NCBI GenBank assembly: GCA_016802295.1
Contig: JAESIW010000157.1
Span: forward strand, 1 to 64,000
DNA from: Brachionus rotundiformis
Lineage: Eukaryota > Rotifera > Eurotatoria > Ploima > Brachionidae
Length of the DNA: 64,000 nucleotides
Direction: 5' to 3'
Positions 44,386 to 57,375 of the stretch are shown in pieces. Position numbers and translations under genes: made by a program. Position 1 is the stretch's first letter; each line of letters begins with the position of its first letter. Under the pieces are notes generated by a model. That model saw only the letters and a list, made by a program, of their open reading frames with translations, ran no database searches and was not told where the DNA came from.

Positions 44386-47300
44386 TTATAACTTGAGCGC
44401 CATTGGATCAAAATTAAAATTAGAAGTGTGTCCAAGAGCTGGTATGACTGAGCCTTGAATCTCAAATGAACTATTACCAGCTTCTTTTTCAATCATCGCA
44501 AGACCCAAATATGGTACTTTACGAATTGTTGCATTGAATTCGGCATACGGTCTTACAGGCATTCCGGTTATTTGTCGAGTACATACTTCAAGTGTGCCAG
44601 CATGACCAACCACTAATATATTACCTCCTTCGTTTTGATGAATATTTGACAAATACTTGGTCACATTAAAACTTCGTTGATAATAATCGGTATAATTTTC
44701 GTCTTGTTGCAGTTTATCCAATGGTAAAAGCGGCTTATAATTTGTATCTATATTGTAACCAAAAGCGACTAGAGATTCTATATTAACAAAAGCTGGTAGT
44801 CCTTTATCATACCATCCTAAGAATTCAAATATAGATGGCTCAATGCGAATTTTCACCACTTTTTCTAATCCTTGAGCTTTAAAAAAAATAATTAAAATTT
44901 AAATGAGATTAATAATAGTAATAATAATAATAATAATAATGAGCTAAGGCAATCAAGCTTGCGGAGGCGACCTACCAGACCGCCTGTGGTAGCACATTAC
45001 GCTATACAAGGAAATTTACAGAAATAGAAGAACTTTAGGTTTTTAGAGTCATAGTCAATATTTTTGATAAAATTATAATTAAAATTTAAATGTTATATAA
45101 TTAATAATTTTTTAAATATTAAAATTTTTACCAGCTAATATTTGAGTGGCTGTTTGGATGCATCTTAAAGCAGGACTTGTGTAACAATAATGTATTTTGT
45201 AGCCTTCATAACCAAGTGCCTCTCCAGTGAGTCTGGCCTGAAATTGTCCAATTTCAGTCAATGGAGAGTCACCTAGAAATTCTCTTTTAGAAGGCTTGAA
45301 TGGTAAGTCAGTAGGCATGTTCAGGTTAACACGTCTGTACTTGCCATTTCTGTCAAACGCTTGCTCAATCCATTGAGGTCCAAAAGCCAGATCGATACGC
45401 TCACCATGTCTGGCAAAAAAAAATCTCAATGCTCCTTGGTTTTTCATCGATTTATGAGGATTTAACTGAAAAAATTTCTGCATAGTGGCATTTTCAGAAT
45501 AGTAAAATGAATTTATATTCAATCGAGTTTCACTGTTTTGAAAGTCTTTACTAAAAAATTGACTGTTTTGTAATCCAGGAGAAGTTGTTGATTGAGCCAT
45601 TAGGCTATTCGATGAAGAACTAGCAACAAATTGTGAAGATTTGTGAAGCTTCCATGTATCTGTTTCGGCTGCGCGTTCCACATTTTTGTTTGAAAAGTAT
45701 CCAATTTCACCAGTTGAAAATGAAACACCTTTAATTTGAAAAATAATAATCACAATTTATTTAAAATTATAAAATAAAAAAAGAATTAATTGGTTCCTAA
45801 GTTTTGATGTACCATCATTATTTAGAGCATTTTCATTTTTATTTTCGCATAAATTTTGATCTTCTTCAGTTTTCTCATTTTTATCATCTGAATTTTCATC
45901 TAGCATCTTTGTTTTAATTTTTTCTGACTCTTTGCCAGCCAAATTACTACTGCTCATTTTAAGATTTAGATCTGAATTAGTCCTACTCAAACTGCTTAAA
46001 TAAGCATTTTTTTCATCAACAAAATCTTTATAAAAATTATTAACCCTAGATCTGATTGTGAGACTTTTGTGAAAATTTCTTAATTTTGATCCAGAAACAG
46101 GAGCAATTTTATTTTGGAAATTTTGAAGATTAGATGGTGTAATATTTATGCCAAATGATTTAGAAAGCTTTTCATTATCAGTGAGTGCCATTGTTTTTGA
46201 ACGCTGAACAAAGTCTTGCTTAAATTGTGGTATGTTAACTGTTGACATGGCAGATGGAAGTTTTTCTGGTAAACTAGGCTCAGTATGAATCTTGTTTTTT
46301 ACAGGCATAAATTTTTTATCATCATTTGAGTAGCTTTTATTCTGATTTAGTTCGAAAGAGCTAGCTGATGATTTGCTTGAAGTAACAAAAATTGACTTGC
46401 TTGGCGAGGATGGTTTATTTTGGATTGATATTTGTGGTGGCGGTTGTGTCAAGGTTTGAGCTTGGGTCCTCTGAATTGGCCGTCCAATATTCTTCAAATA
46501 GCTTAATACATTTTCATCGTTAAATTGATTTTTAGATGTAGTATTTGCAAAAGTTTGAGACTTTTCCAATATTGAAATTTTTGAACCAGTTTTTTCCAAA
46601 TTGCGGAAACTATTATTATCATTATTTGTGAGTATTCTATTCTTGGTATTTGACACTGATGTAAAATCATTGGATTTTATTTGATTATAATTTGAAATTC
46701 TGTTTGAGAAAGTGTCATATGAATACTTGGTAGATGTATCTGAAGCTTTGCTAGATGGTATTCCATTTTGGTGAAAAGAAGAACTTGATTTGTTTCCAGA
46801 CTGCTTAATCGAGCCATAAGTCGGATAATTTGAATAAGCGTTGTAGTCATACAAGTTTATATTAGAAGTGGCACGTTTTGTTGCTTCATTTAATCGGTCC
46901 CAAAATGTCGGTGACAATTGTGACTTAATTTCCTGCTCTTGTTTTTTGAGAACTGACTGAGATATATTAAAAGTACTGTTAGACTTGGTGTCGTTTATCA
47001 ATGGCGGATAAAAGGACAATGGATCTATTGTGCCTGATGACCGATCATAGACTGGAAATGCTGTATATGATGATGAAGTAGTGTATGTATTCATTTTAGG
47101 ACTATTTTTATTCATTATTATTTTTTAATAATAAGTTTTTTCTCTTAATTTATTAAAAATATTGAGCTGATTTTTATAATCAAATTAAATCTGAACAGAA
47201 AATTTGTATTTATAATTTTTTGATGTGTTTTTGAAAGCACTAGCTTAGATACTTAAAAATAAATTTAAAATTTCCTAAAATTTTCTAGTCTACTAAATTC

Positions 47301-49480
47301 TCGTAAAATGAAAATTGATTTTAATTCAATTTATCATCTGATTCTATTTGATCTAATAAAAAAAGAGTTTGTAATCATTTAAATTAAAAAATAATAAAGT
47401 TTTACTATTGAAAATTTATTTTAGATTAAACAGGTAAATTTGATCTAAAAGATGCATTCAATTATGCTTTAGAGTACCCTAAAAATGGTAGAAATACCAC
47501 CTACTAAAATTCTATAAGTATTTGAAATACATGGTTTGATTATGTTTTTAGATAAAAGAGACAAAATAGAAAGTATATGTGGCTATTTACTAAATAAGTT
47601 TCTTTGATAAAAAAAAGCTTGATTTGAGTCACCTAACATTTTAAATGCTTGTTGATTAAGAGCAGTAGCTTCAAAAGCTGGAAAATAGTAAAAAAACAAA
47701 TAAAAGTTATCTAATAGCTAATTTTAAATATTATAAAATAAATTGGAAAATTTGCACAAGTCTCAGGTGCTTTTGTTTTGGAAAGCAAATTTGTTTGTGT
47801 TTACTAATAATTTTTCGCCTAATAACCAATCTAGTTTTGTTTCTTTTAAATTCTCTTGCCATTCAAGCATTTAGTTTTTATTTTAAGCTAGTTTGTTGCC
47901 AAATTATTAAAAAAAAAATTTAATCAATTTTTTTCTTTGTATGCTCTTTATCTAATTTCTTTTAATTTTAACAAAAGTGAATTTTAAATTGAATTTTTGA
48001 TCGGTATTAGAAAAGCCAGCTACAAAGTAAGAATTCTGTTTGTTTAAAAGTATTCTTTTAATAAAAACAAACACTTTTTGAATTGGGTTGTTATGGGTAA
48101 ATTTTTGTTTAAATATTTAGCAATTATTTTCACTTTTTACCTTTTGTTAAATTGTCCTTGCCAGGCATGTTTGCATAAACATAATCATTGATTTTCAAAC
48201 TTAGCTCATTGTCCACTTTTGCTTTGTAATTTGAGATCACTCTAAAAGTCTTAACAAAAATAGATAAAAAATTAGCTAAGTTATTTCAATTTAAGTCTAA
48301 CTAACCATTTTGGAATCGGCTCTTGAGTCTCTTGAATAAAGTCGTACTTCCCACTCTCCTGGACGGCGATAGTTTATGCAATTATTTGCAATATCAACCA
48401 AAATTTTTCTGTGCTCTGGTTCATATCCGAATCCAAGAGTTAGGTGAAGTTGTTTTGAATATGGAATTATTTCGTAGTTAGCTTTAAGAATTATAAAATT
48501 ATTTTAAAAAACAAATAAATAAATTTTAACCTATACACAATCAATAATCTATTTATTTTAATCTGAAATTTTTTTCTCGATTTGTTTTTAAAATAAATAA
48601 TTAAATGAACACAAATCGTTTTTATTAGATAAAATGTTAACAACTTACTATATTTGGCTGCTATCTTATTAAAATTGACTACAATTTGTCTAATTGTATT
48701 TTCTGAGTCAACATCAGGATAAAGTAGAATCATTTGATGAGATGAATGCAAGTCTAAACTGATAGAATTCATTTTTGATAATTTATTTGAATTCACTGTT
48801 GCCGGTTCATTCGAATTTTTGAAGCATTTATCAAATGCTTTATGAAGATTAGTCATTTGGTTATCAGGTATTTTAAAAAAAGGAGTCAGTTTCATAAATG
48901 GTAATAAATTGTTAAAGTGAGCTTCATTGCATCCAATTTTTTGCTTTACTATTTGGAAAAATTGAGAAATTTGGCTTTCAAGCCTTCCTACTGGACACAA
49001 AACCAAAATGCAATCTCTAGTTGAGACTAATGATTCATTGTTTAAAACAGAATCTTTGGCATGTTTAATCAACCAATTTATGGCATCAATACTATTTTGG
49101 TATCCAGTAGCTGCAAGTGCTTTTTCTAATTTATCTTTTTTGAGGCCTAGATTCAACAATTCTTTATAAATAATAGTTTCAAACCTATGCTTTTGGTGAG
49201 ATCGATTTATTAATTGGTCATTCGATGAATCGACCAAAGATTTTCTATTTTTTAGTTTAGTTTCAGCATTGTGTTCTGCGTTTGCTCGGTTTTCATGTGA
49301 CTTTTCTGGTCTAATTAGGGAATTAAACTCATTTAAACCAAGCTTTTGGTAATTAAAGGAATTTTCATTTGAACTTGAATTTAATGATAGTGTTTTTGAG
49401 TATGCATAGGAATTATTAACTGATACAAAATTTCCACTGTTAACCAATACAGGCTGATTGGCACTATATTTATCAGACAT
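44386..49480 (-). CDS. UBASH3: TULA/UBASH3 protein (UBA, 2H phosphoesterase, SH3, histidine phosphatase)
   Basis: Exons 49480-48649, 48481-48306, 48249-48141, 45728-45132 and 44876-44386 join in phase to 734 residues. After a disordered N terminus come a UBA domain (LLNLGLKKDKLEKALAATGY) and a 2H-phosphoesterase-like part (CILVLCPVG; MKLTPFFKIP; KQLHLTLGFG). An SH3 domain is split across exons 3 and 4 (VDNELSLKINDYVY; STGEIGYFSNKNVE). The C-terminal histidine phosphatase has RHGER, TSPALRCIQTA and a second catalytic His in VVGHAGTLE. TULA proteins bind ubiquitin and dampen tyrosine-kinase signalling by dephosphorylating phosphotyrosine. The 2.4-kb intron 3 contains an alternative first exon. 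A phosphatase-only paralogue lies at 4240-5311 on the other strand. Confidence 0.92.
44908..44940. repeat. (TAA)n microsatellite in TULA intron 4
   Basis: About ten AAT/TAA units with one interruption. A more GC-rich stretch follows at 44941-45010 (CCTACCAGACCGCCTG), which is atypical for introns here and may be a small insertion. Confidence 0.85.
45813..47115 (-). CDS. Alternative first exon of the TULA gene, long disordered N terminus
   Basis: An open frame of 434 codons from ATG 47115, ending at a donor (GATG/GTACAT) in phase 1. That is the same phase as canonical exon 3, so it splices in frame to 45728 and gives a 796-residue isoform. That isoform would lack the UBA, the 2H part and the first half of SH3 while keeping the phosphatase. 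The peptide is rich in Ser, Asn, Lys and Gln with no known domain (for example PPPQISIQNKPSSPSKS). Stops just upstream of the ATG exclude use as an internal exon. Without a splice the frame would end at 45757. It could alternatively be an unrelated gene nested in the intron. Confidence 0.65.
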
Positions 49481-52400
49481 TTACGATCTCAAAAATAAAT
49501 AATTTAATTTAAAATTTAGTTAAATAAAACAAAAACTAAAGGTTTTAGATTAAATTTTGTTTGACTACTTAATTATTGTCTCTAAATTCAATTAAAAATT
49601 TTACTTAGCTTAAATTTGAAACGCATTTAAAAGTATTTTAAATTTTCAATTAAGCAATAGGGCTCATTAACTAAACTAAAATTAATTTATAAATTTATAT
49701 TAAAACTTTTTTATCTTTAGAGTACAATGAGAATGTTTCTCGATATTTTAAAAATCAATTAACCATAAAACTGAATCTTTTCTGATTGAACTTTCTTCAC
49801 TACTTAGTTAACTAGCCTATTAATGAAAAATCTACTTTTATAAGTCATTTAATTGTCTGGACTTACTCTTCTCTGACCTAAATTAAATTTTAAAATTCGA
49901 AATAAAATTTATTTATTTCTTTTAATTATTAATTTTAAACGAACAATTGATAATTAAAATTGATGCTTATGAATAAAATTATTTCCTTTCTAGTTAGATT
50001 TTAGAAACAAGCAATGAAATCCTAAATTAAGTTCTTAAATTAATAGTATAAAGATTGCTGATTTTGATTTACTTAACCAACGCAGTAAATGTTAAATTAA
50101 GTAAAATTTAACAAAAAAAATAATTAGAAAAAAAAACATTTTTCATTAGATTAAAAATGCAACTCATTTGAGAATTTTAGGCATCATTTTTAGTTTTTAC
50201 ATCTTTTTTTATTTGAAAAATCAATAAAATTCTTTATCGTTTCACAATTAATATTTAAAGATTTATTTTATAAACAAAATTTTCCATATAAAATATAACA
50301 ATGTTTACTTGCATTCTATCTACTTAATGTATTCACAAATTCAAAAATATTTTTCATTTTAGAGCATATAGAAACTTTAATAAAAATAATTTCTTAAACG
50401 ATGAATTTCTGTAAAGAAGATCTAAACCCAAATTAATTCAGAATCCAATTTAGCGTAATCGAGCTTTACTTGTTTAAAACTTTGCATACAACTTAGATAA
50501 AACATTATAATGTTTAGATAAAAAAAACGAAAAAGTTTTTGAAGATTACATAATTTTTGGCTAAGACAATTAATTTTATCATAAAGTGAAATAGATATCT
50601 TAAGCTTTTTATTTTTCATGTTAGCATGTTCAGGATTTTCAACATTTCCAGATAGGAAAATGGATTTAGCCAAAAAATACACATTTTGTTCGCAATAAAA
50701 TTTTTATTAATAAACTAATATCAAATTTAATTTTTAGTTTGACTAAAATTAGCCAATTTATTACGGAAAACTATTTACATTAACATCTTATCTTAAATGA
50801 CGCCTTGTTAAACCAGTAATGATAAGTAATAATTATTTTGATTAACATTATATTATAAGAAATATCTAATTTATTTATAAAAAAAGTCAAATAAATGATT
50901 TAACTTGATCGTCAAAGGTTTCTTGAGAAAAAATATGTCTTCACTTTTTAAACACTCTTTAAATCATCCAAACATTTGAAAAAAAATTTTCAATAACTTT
51001 TTAAATTTCATGCTTTTTCCAAAAATCTTTATCTAATAATAATCAAAAACATTCAACTGAAAGGAAGGACTAAGTTCCGTTCCAAGCTGTCTCGGTTTGA
51101 CCCTAAATACATTCAAAAATTAAATAAAATGGAAATCCAGCGGGGTCTTAGAAGACCGGGGCACGCTGGAGGGGGTGTTACATAATTAAAAGCTCTATAA
51201 ATTTTCTATATTTTCTAAATAATATTAATTAACTTTAAATTTCAAATAATTAAAATCTATAAAATAAATTTTAATTAAAGGAAATAACCTAACCATTAAA
51301 GGCTATATTGAGCGGATGATTCAATAACAATAATTATCTTCTTAAAGCTTAAAATAAGAACAATTATTAAATATTTTTTGAAAGAAGAATTTAATTTGAA
51401 TTTTGATTGATATTTTAAGAATATACTTTTAAGAAATCATAACGTTCAGCTAATTTAGAAATACATTAAAGATTTTAATTTTAGAGCTATTTTCTTAAAA
51501 GAAAACTTAGCTTAATTACACAAAAAATAAATTACAAATTAATCAATTTTAAATTTTAAAAATGTCCTGTTTTACATTGTTCGAGTCAGCCTCTTTTTAA
51601 ATTTTGATAATTTTAAAGCGTTTTTTATTATTCAATGAATTTTAGAATTACATAATTAATTGAATTTCTAGTTTTAGAACATTAGAAAAATAAACGAAAG
51701 CCAAAATAATAAAAAAATGCTAAGTTTACAAATTATAATATCAAAAATATTTAAGCCTAAGCTTGCATGAACTTATTGCTTCAATTATTAATGTCAATTG
51801 CTCTTTTTAAATCAGCAAAATTTTGATGATATACTTTTTATTAAATACAGAAGTCTATGCAATTGAATAATTGGCTTTTTTAAAAAAAGAATATTTTTAT
51901 AAAATTTAGAAAATTATAAACCTAAAGAAGTGAGAATTAAAATAATTTGAAAATGATTATTTTTGTTTGTTTCAAATTTTTATAAATTGTGGATAATCTA
52001 CGCTTACAAATTAAATTTTCAAAATGTAAACGAAAATGAATAAAATTAATCCACTTAAAAGAAATTTTATGAAAGCTTTTTTTGGAATCAAACGATTAAA
52101 TCAAGTGATCTTAATTTGATAGATTCGTACTTGACAATAATAATTTTAGGTAGAAAAAATATTAAATTATTATTATATGAAATATTTTTGTATTGTTTCA
52201 AGTAGTAATATGCTTATGATTTACTGATTAGGATTTTGGTGCTAATTGTTCTATAAATTTTTAAGGATTAAAACATAAAATTTAATGTATCAAAAATATT
52301 TATCATTTCAGTTCTATTTTTTTTGTCTTCTATAGTTCTTTTTTTTTAAACAATTTTGAGTGTTTTTTTAGTTTGAATATTCTATGTTGATATTTTTTTT

Positions 52401-52883
52401 CTGAATTCATAAAGAAAGTAACCATAATTATTGGTCAAATTCTTATTGATAAAAGATTAGAGAAATAAAGGCTTCATTTTCAAGTACTGTCTGAAAAAAA
52501 TCCAATCCTTCAAAATTAATTAAAATTGCATTACTGATAACAAAAGATAAAAAATTTACAAATCATTTTGAAAAAATTGCCAAAAAAAAGCAAAAAAGTC
52601 GAACGATTCATTTTTTAAGTGGTTTTATGATTAATTTCAATCTAAGATCAAATGACGTCTCTAAATAATTTCACTAAGAGTTTCGTTAGTGGAGCCTAAA
52701 GAGTTATTTTTGAAAATTAAACAACTAAATATGATAAGTTAACTTTTAATTAAGATCCTTATCAGTAATCATTTCACTGTCAGTTGATAATTTAATGGTA
52801 TAAATAAAATTTTTGGTAGCTAAATTTTCATGATATTAATATTTGAATAAAAAGCATATATAATTATTTAAAATCTTTTGAAA
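49481..52883. other. Gene-poor 3.4 kb intergenic region
   Basis: Divergent spacer between the TULA gene (minus) and the NPC2-like gene (plus); it should contain both promoters. The 86-codon minus frame at 50422-50682 has no recognisable similarity and was not accepted. A short GC-rich island at 51060-51180 is described separately. Confidence 0.5.
51060..51182. other. GC-rich island with a hairpin
   Basis: Within otherwise AT-rich DNA, about 120 bp is G-rich. 51137-51169 can fold with CCAGCG against CGCTGG and, further in, GGTCTT against AAGACC. It ends in GGAGGGGGTGTTAC. It could be the end of a decayed mobile element or a small structured RNA. I found no tRNA cloverleaf and no rRNA resemblance. 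Confidence 0.4.
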
Positions 52884-53495
52884 ATGTCGAACAGGTTTAT
52901 AGTTATTTTAGGTTTGGTTTTTTTTGTTGCTGCTTTAGGTGATTGTGCAAGATCGAGAGTTGCCATAAGAAATAGACAGCAAAAGCAAGAGCCATGCAAT
53001 AATTCCACTCATCCTGGCAACAAAATGGCACCATGTCTACAATCAAATGGAACTGAAACAAATTCAACAGTAGAAAGTCTAAATATTATACCTTGTATGG
53101 CCAGAGTCAGATCTTTGTCCGAGCTAAATTCAATTGTAATTCCAGGCTGCTCAAAATATCCATGTATTTTCAAAAGAGGTGATTCACCAAAGATAAAAGT
53201 TGGTTTTACTCCTCTATACAGAATAAGAGCCATGCAGTTAAGTATCGCCGGAATTATTCAAGGAACAAGTGTTGACTTTCCAGTAGATGATCAAAACCAT
53301 TGTGAAAAATCAGTATTGGAACTAGCTGAGCGAAATGCTACCAGATGTGCTTTAAACAGAAACAGCCATTATAATTATGAATTTTCTTTACCAATCCTAA
53401 AGACTTATCCAGCTATGCCATTGAATGTTAAATATGAAGTCAAGCAATTTGGACGATCACTTTTTTGCTTTATTTTGCCAATAAGAATTGTTTAA
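52884..53495 (+). CDS. NPC2-like ML-domain lipid-binding protein, intronless
   Basis: 203 residues in one exon from ATG 52884. A signal peptide (FIVILGLVFFVAALGDC) is followed by a roughly 50-residue Asn/Thr/Ser-rich linker with several N-glycosylation sites, unusual for the family. Then comes an ML (MD-2-related lipid-recognition) domain: GCSKYPCIFKRGD, KVGFTP, GIIQGTSVDFPVDDQNHC, LPILKTYPAMPLNVKYEV and a final FCFILPIRI. The paired cysteines of NPC2 are present. NPC2 proteins carry sterols in the endolysosome, and secreted relatives bind other lipids. Lack of introns, in contrast to its neighbours, could mean retroposition. AATAAA hexamers lie at 53589 and 53603. Confidence 0.88.
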   Translation: MSNRFIVILGLVFFVAALGDCARSRVAIRNRQQKQEPCNNSTHPGNKMAPCLQSNGTETNSTVESLNIIPCMARVRSLSELNSIVIPGCSKYPCIFKRGDSPKIKVGFTPLYRIRAMQLSIAGIIQGTSVDFPVDDQNHCEKSVLELAERNATRCALNRNSHYNYEFSLPILKTYPAMPLNVKYEVKQFGRSLFCFILPIRIV

Positions 53496-54222
53496 AATAT
53501 TAGAATATATGATTTTTTCAGTATTGTAAAATTTTTTTATTTATCTAGTTAAATCTTATTAATTAATTAATCAATCAAGCTTTTATTAAATAAATTTAAC
53601 ACAATAAAAATCTTATCGTATAACCTTATTTAATATCTTATTTAATAAATTCTGATAATTTTGACTAACTTTATTCAATTCTAATAGCCAGATGATATTA
53701 AATGATAAATATTAAATAATTCAAAAAATCAGGTAATCAATAAAATTTATTAAAAATAAAATACCTTTCAATTGGGTTTTCGTAATTTTACAAAGACACT
53801 TAAATGGTCTCAATTAATTTTTTACACAAATTATATCTAAAATACTGAAATATAGTAAAATTTTTAAATATTATAATATATTTTAAATATAAAATTTTTT
53901 TTATTATAAAATCATTTTTGTACAAAACTATTCTAGCAGGTAAAGTAAAACGGATAAGTTTCAAGTCAAGTCAAATGACTTTTTTCAAGCAAAAACCAAA
54001 TTTTTAATCCATTATCTCTTTTTTAATTATATTATTATGTTATCTCTAAAAACGCTTGGAATTTAAAAGAATAATTAAATGATGATTTTTGTGATAATAA
54101 TGTTTATTTAAAAAAAAATGCTACCTTTTTGTTCATTTATTTTTCTACTCTTATCAATAAAACCTAGATTTACATTTAGTTAAAAACATCTATTTATCTA
54201 AAATTTAATAATATGAATTTTA
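53496..54222. other. Convergent intergenic spacer
   Basis: AT-rich 3' flanks of the NPC2-like gene (plus) and the gelsolin gene (minus); nothing else seen. Confidence 0.5.
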
Positions 54223-55633
54223 TTATTCCCAATCAGAAAATAAAGATTTAAAAGTAGTTGTTTCTCCACCATCAATAAGCTGACTCATAGGTATATATTT
54301 TGCATGATTGTTTTTCATCATTAATTCCTAAAGATAAAATAAATAAATTTAAATTATCTGTTACAATTTAAATTTAAGCATTATACTTTAGCTGCTAGAA
54401 TAGATGATATTTTCTCATTTTTAGTACACCGCTTTCCAATCCAAGTGTATATTCCATTTTCACCACAGTCGACAATGAAACAGTCCTTCGGAAAATAATT
54501 AATTTTTTTTTAATTAGAAATTAATTTCAGTCATTACATTTGAGTCCAACATCGATTTTTTAAGTGGTCCTGTTGCCACTTTGACAACTGTTGGATTCTT
54601 ACTTTTTAGATCACTTACTCTAATTAAATTATTTAAATATCTTTAAGCTCTTAAAATTATAAATATCCAATACCTGTATAATTGAATATGATCATTGATA
54701 AAATTCTGTTCAAATTCTATGTCCTGAACATCAGAATCATTTTTAATTTTATCTGCCTTTTGGTCAAAAAAGTTCCAAAACTGTTCATTAGTTTCCCAGT
54801 CATCCTCTTAACAAAATTAATAATTTAAATATAAAATTTTATTTGAAAATCTTACCAATTAGATGGACGGTCGATTTACCGCCATATTCATCATCTCGAA
54901 TCTGTTTTGCATATGTATTAGCCCTTAGTCGCTCTATACGATTTGATCCAGGCGGACACCATTGATAAATGTCATCACCATTTTCAAGAATAAATACGTC
55001 AGACTTGTTCAAAGATTCACTTCTCAGAGGAACTTCTATAATTCTTATATCTTTTTTACCTTTAACCAAATAAAGTCTTTTGGTATGCTGCAGATTTTTA
55101 ATGTTATTGAAGCCAGATGCAACTCCACCTTGTAAATATCTAAAATGGAATAAACAACTATAAAAAAATAAATAAATAATTTTTTTCTAATACCGAATTC
55201 CATTTGGAAAATAAGTTTTAAACATTTTCGATTCAAAATATTGCATCTTTTATTAAAAATAAAAATAAAATTTTAAAATTTTTATTTTTGTCAAATACTT
55301 CTCTATATTGTACAGGTCGTCCTCCCAAATAATCATCTAATTCAACTGCCTTAATCGCTGCTGTGGCCATCTCGTCTAATGTAGAATTGTTTCCAAGCCA
55401 AAAATGAATATCCCATTCAAGGTTACCTTGAGCTGAACCTCGAGTCTAGATGAAAAAAAATTAATTCTGAAAATTTTTTACTAAAAAAGATTTACGTTTA
55501 TGATCAGGTATGAGTCACCACTATAAAAAGTTCCATATTGATGCTTCGGAATGCGAACGAGCTTGAAGTTCTCAATTCGCCATGCTACTAAGCCAGGTTG
55601 TTTACCGACATTTTCGAATTCTTCATCAGCCAT
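54223..55633 (-). CDS. Three-domain gelsolin/CapG-like actin-binding protein
   Basis: Eight exons (55633-55496, 55445-55299, 55246-55194, 55139-54856, 54806-54674, 54619-54538, 54485-54387, 54327-54223), 346 residues. The first gelsolin repeat has VAWRIENFKLVRIPK, YGTFYSGDSYLI, the WDIHFWLG strand and DEMATAAIKAVELDDYLGG. The second repeat has LYLVKGKKDIRIIEVPL and SDVFILENGDDIYQW. The third has LDSNDCFIVDCGENGIYTWIGK. Three repeats rather than six places it with CapG, severin and short invertebrate gelsolins, which cap or sever actin filaments under calcium and phosphoinositide control. There is no signal peptide, so it is cytosolic. No villin headpiece. Confidence 0.92.
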
Positions 55634-56834
55634 TATTTTAAGAAAAATCTTTAATAAATAAAAAGATTATTTTGTTTTTGCTTTGTATTGAAAATTTTTA
55701 AATAGAAAAAAAAATATATCCAAAAAATTAAAAATAAATGCTTTCTTTTATAGGTACGAATTTTACCAAAAAAAATTAATTTATATGGATCAATTTCAAA
55801 GATCATAATAAAAAAGCATTTGAGTAATGTTTATTTTCTTGTTATAAACTGAGCTTAATTAAAATCAGTGCCAAGCAAGCTATTTTAATATTAGTAATAT
55901 CACAATCTGATTTTTTATGAGCCCTAATTTATTACTTAAAATCAATATTCTTGTACATTTATCTTCAAATAATCAACTTTTAATATATATGTAGTGCTTA
56001 CATGATTCCCTCGAAAGTATTCTTATGAAGGGAAAAGTATCTCATTAGGTGAAAATGCTGGTATAATACATTAATGAAAAATTATTAACTGCAATTTTCT
56101 TTAAGATGATTTATTTATTTAAAGATAATTCCTCTGACTAATATTTTAATTAAAAAATAAAGATAGCTAAATTAATTTAGAGAAAAAACAAAAGAGCATT
56201 TTATCAAAATTGTTTAAGGTCAAAATTATTCAAAATTATAACAATTCATAAAATAATTGTTATTTAAAATCAATATGACAGTAATTCGAATTGTTATTAG
56301 GCTACAAAATTAGATATAATAAAATAAATAACAAAATATTATGTTTATATCACGTTTCACTAAAAACCTATAAACTAATATGAATTGACAAATATAATTT
56401 TTTTCAATTTCCTTATTTGAACGATTTAAACGATGATGCCAGATGAGAATAAATTTAAAACACTAAGTCCTTAGAATTAATCAATTAAAATTTATAAAAA
56501 AATTACGATTTGTTTGTGTTGACTTTTTAAATAAAAAAATATAAAATAGTTACTACGCTAATTTAAAATTTAATTTTAATAATAAATAATAAAATGAAAA
56601 GAAAAAGTTACTATTTCATTTTTGAGAATGAATTTCTTTTTACTTAGCAAAAAATATTGTCTTTGAAAAATGAAAAATAATAACTAATTTTTTCATGTAT
56701 ATTTTTTTTTAATTTAACAAATGCTTATTTAATTGAATTTTGTCTAATCTAAACTCACATAATTGATCATCAGCCATGGGATTAATTGGTTATTTTACCA
56801 AATTCAGTTCCAGTTTATTAGTTCTTGTAACATG
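55634..56834. other. Intergenic, gelsolin promoter side
   Basis: AT-rich; no exon or repeat recognised up to the MITE at 56837. Its left end is the presumed promoter of the minus-strand gelsolin gene. Confidence 0.5.
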
Positions 56835-56836
56835 TA

Positions 56837-57044
56837 CCGTAAACTTTTGCAAATAAGTGCCCCTAAAATCGTGTCTTTATTGATGAATTTAAGCCTTTAG
56901 ATGATAGAACATTTTCTTCAAGTTAAACATTTTTTAAAGATCTAAGTATGTTTTACAAAAAAGCAATATAGATAGAATTAATCCAATTTTGATTTGCTTT
57001 AAAAAAGGGGTCTTAGGGGGGCACTTATTTGCAAGGGTTTACGG
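56837..57044. mobile_element. 208-bp MITE with TA target duplication
   Basis: The left end starts CCGTAAACTTTTGCAAATAA and the right end, in reverse complement, CCGTAAACCCTTGCAAATAA; the inverted match extends about 28 bp to a GTGCCCC block. TA on both outer sides (56835-56836, 57045-57046) suits a Tc1/mariner/pogo-type element. No coding sequence inside. Confidence 0.85.
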
Positions 57045-57375
57045 TATTGTAATAATATGAAACTTAATGTCTATTTTATTACTCTTAAAATATTATTGAT
57101 AGAAAATTTATATGTTTGATTAAAATTTGTGACTTAAACTAGAATAAAAATACTTAGCTTGAGAACTTAATTAATTAAATCAATTAAATTTTATTAACTT
57201 GGAAGTTGATGTATAGCTAAAAATAACCTTTATAAAATAAAATTTCATTCTGCTTGTTCAGAGTTATCTTTTTGCTTTATTTAAACTATTAAAATAATTA
57301 ATTATTTAGATATTTTTATAAAATGTTTAATTTATAAATAAGATAATATAAAAAATTAATTGAATTTCAAAAATT

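Noticed and set aside
50422..50682. 86-codon minus frame
   Set aside because: No recognisable motif; flanks are AT-rich and no matching exons were seen.
51137..51169. GC-rich hairpin considered as a tRNA or SL RNA gene
   Set aside because: No cloverleaf, no T-loop consensus and no leader-donor structure; kept only as an unexplained island.
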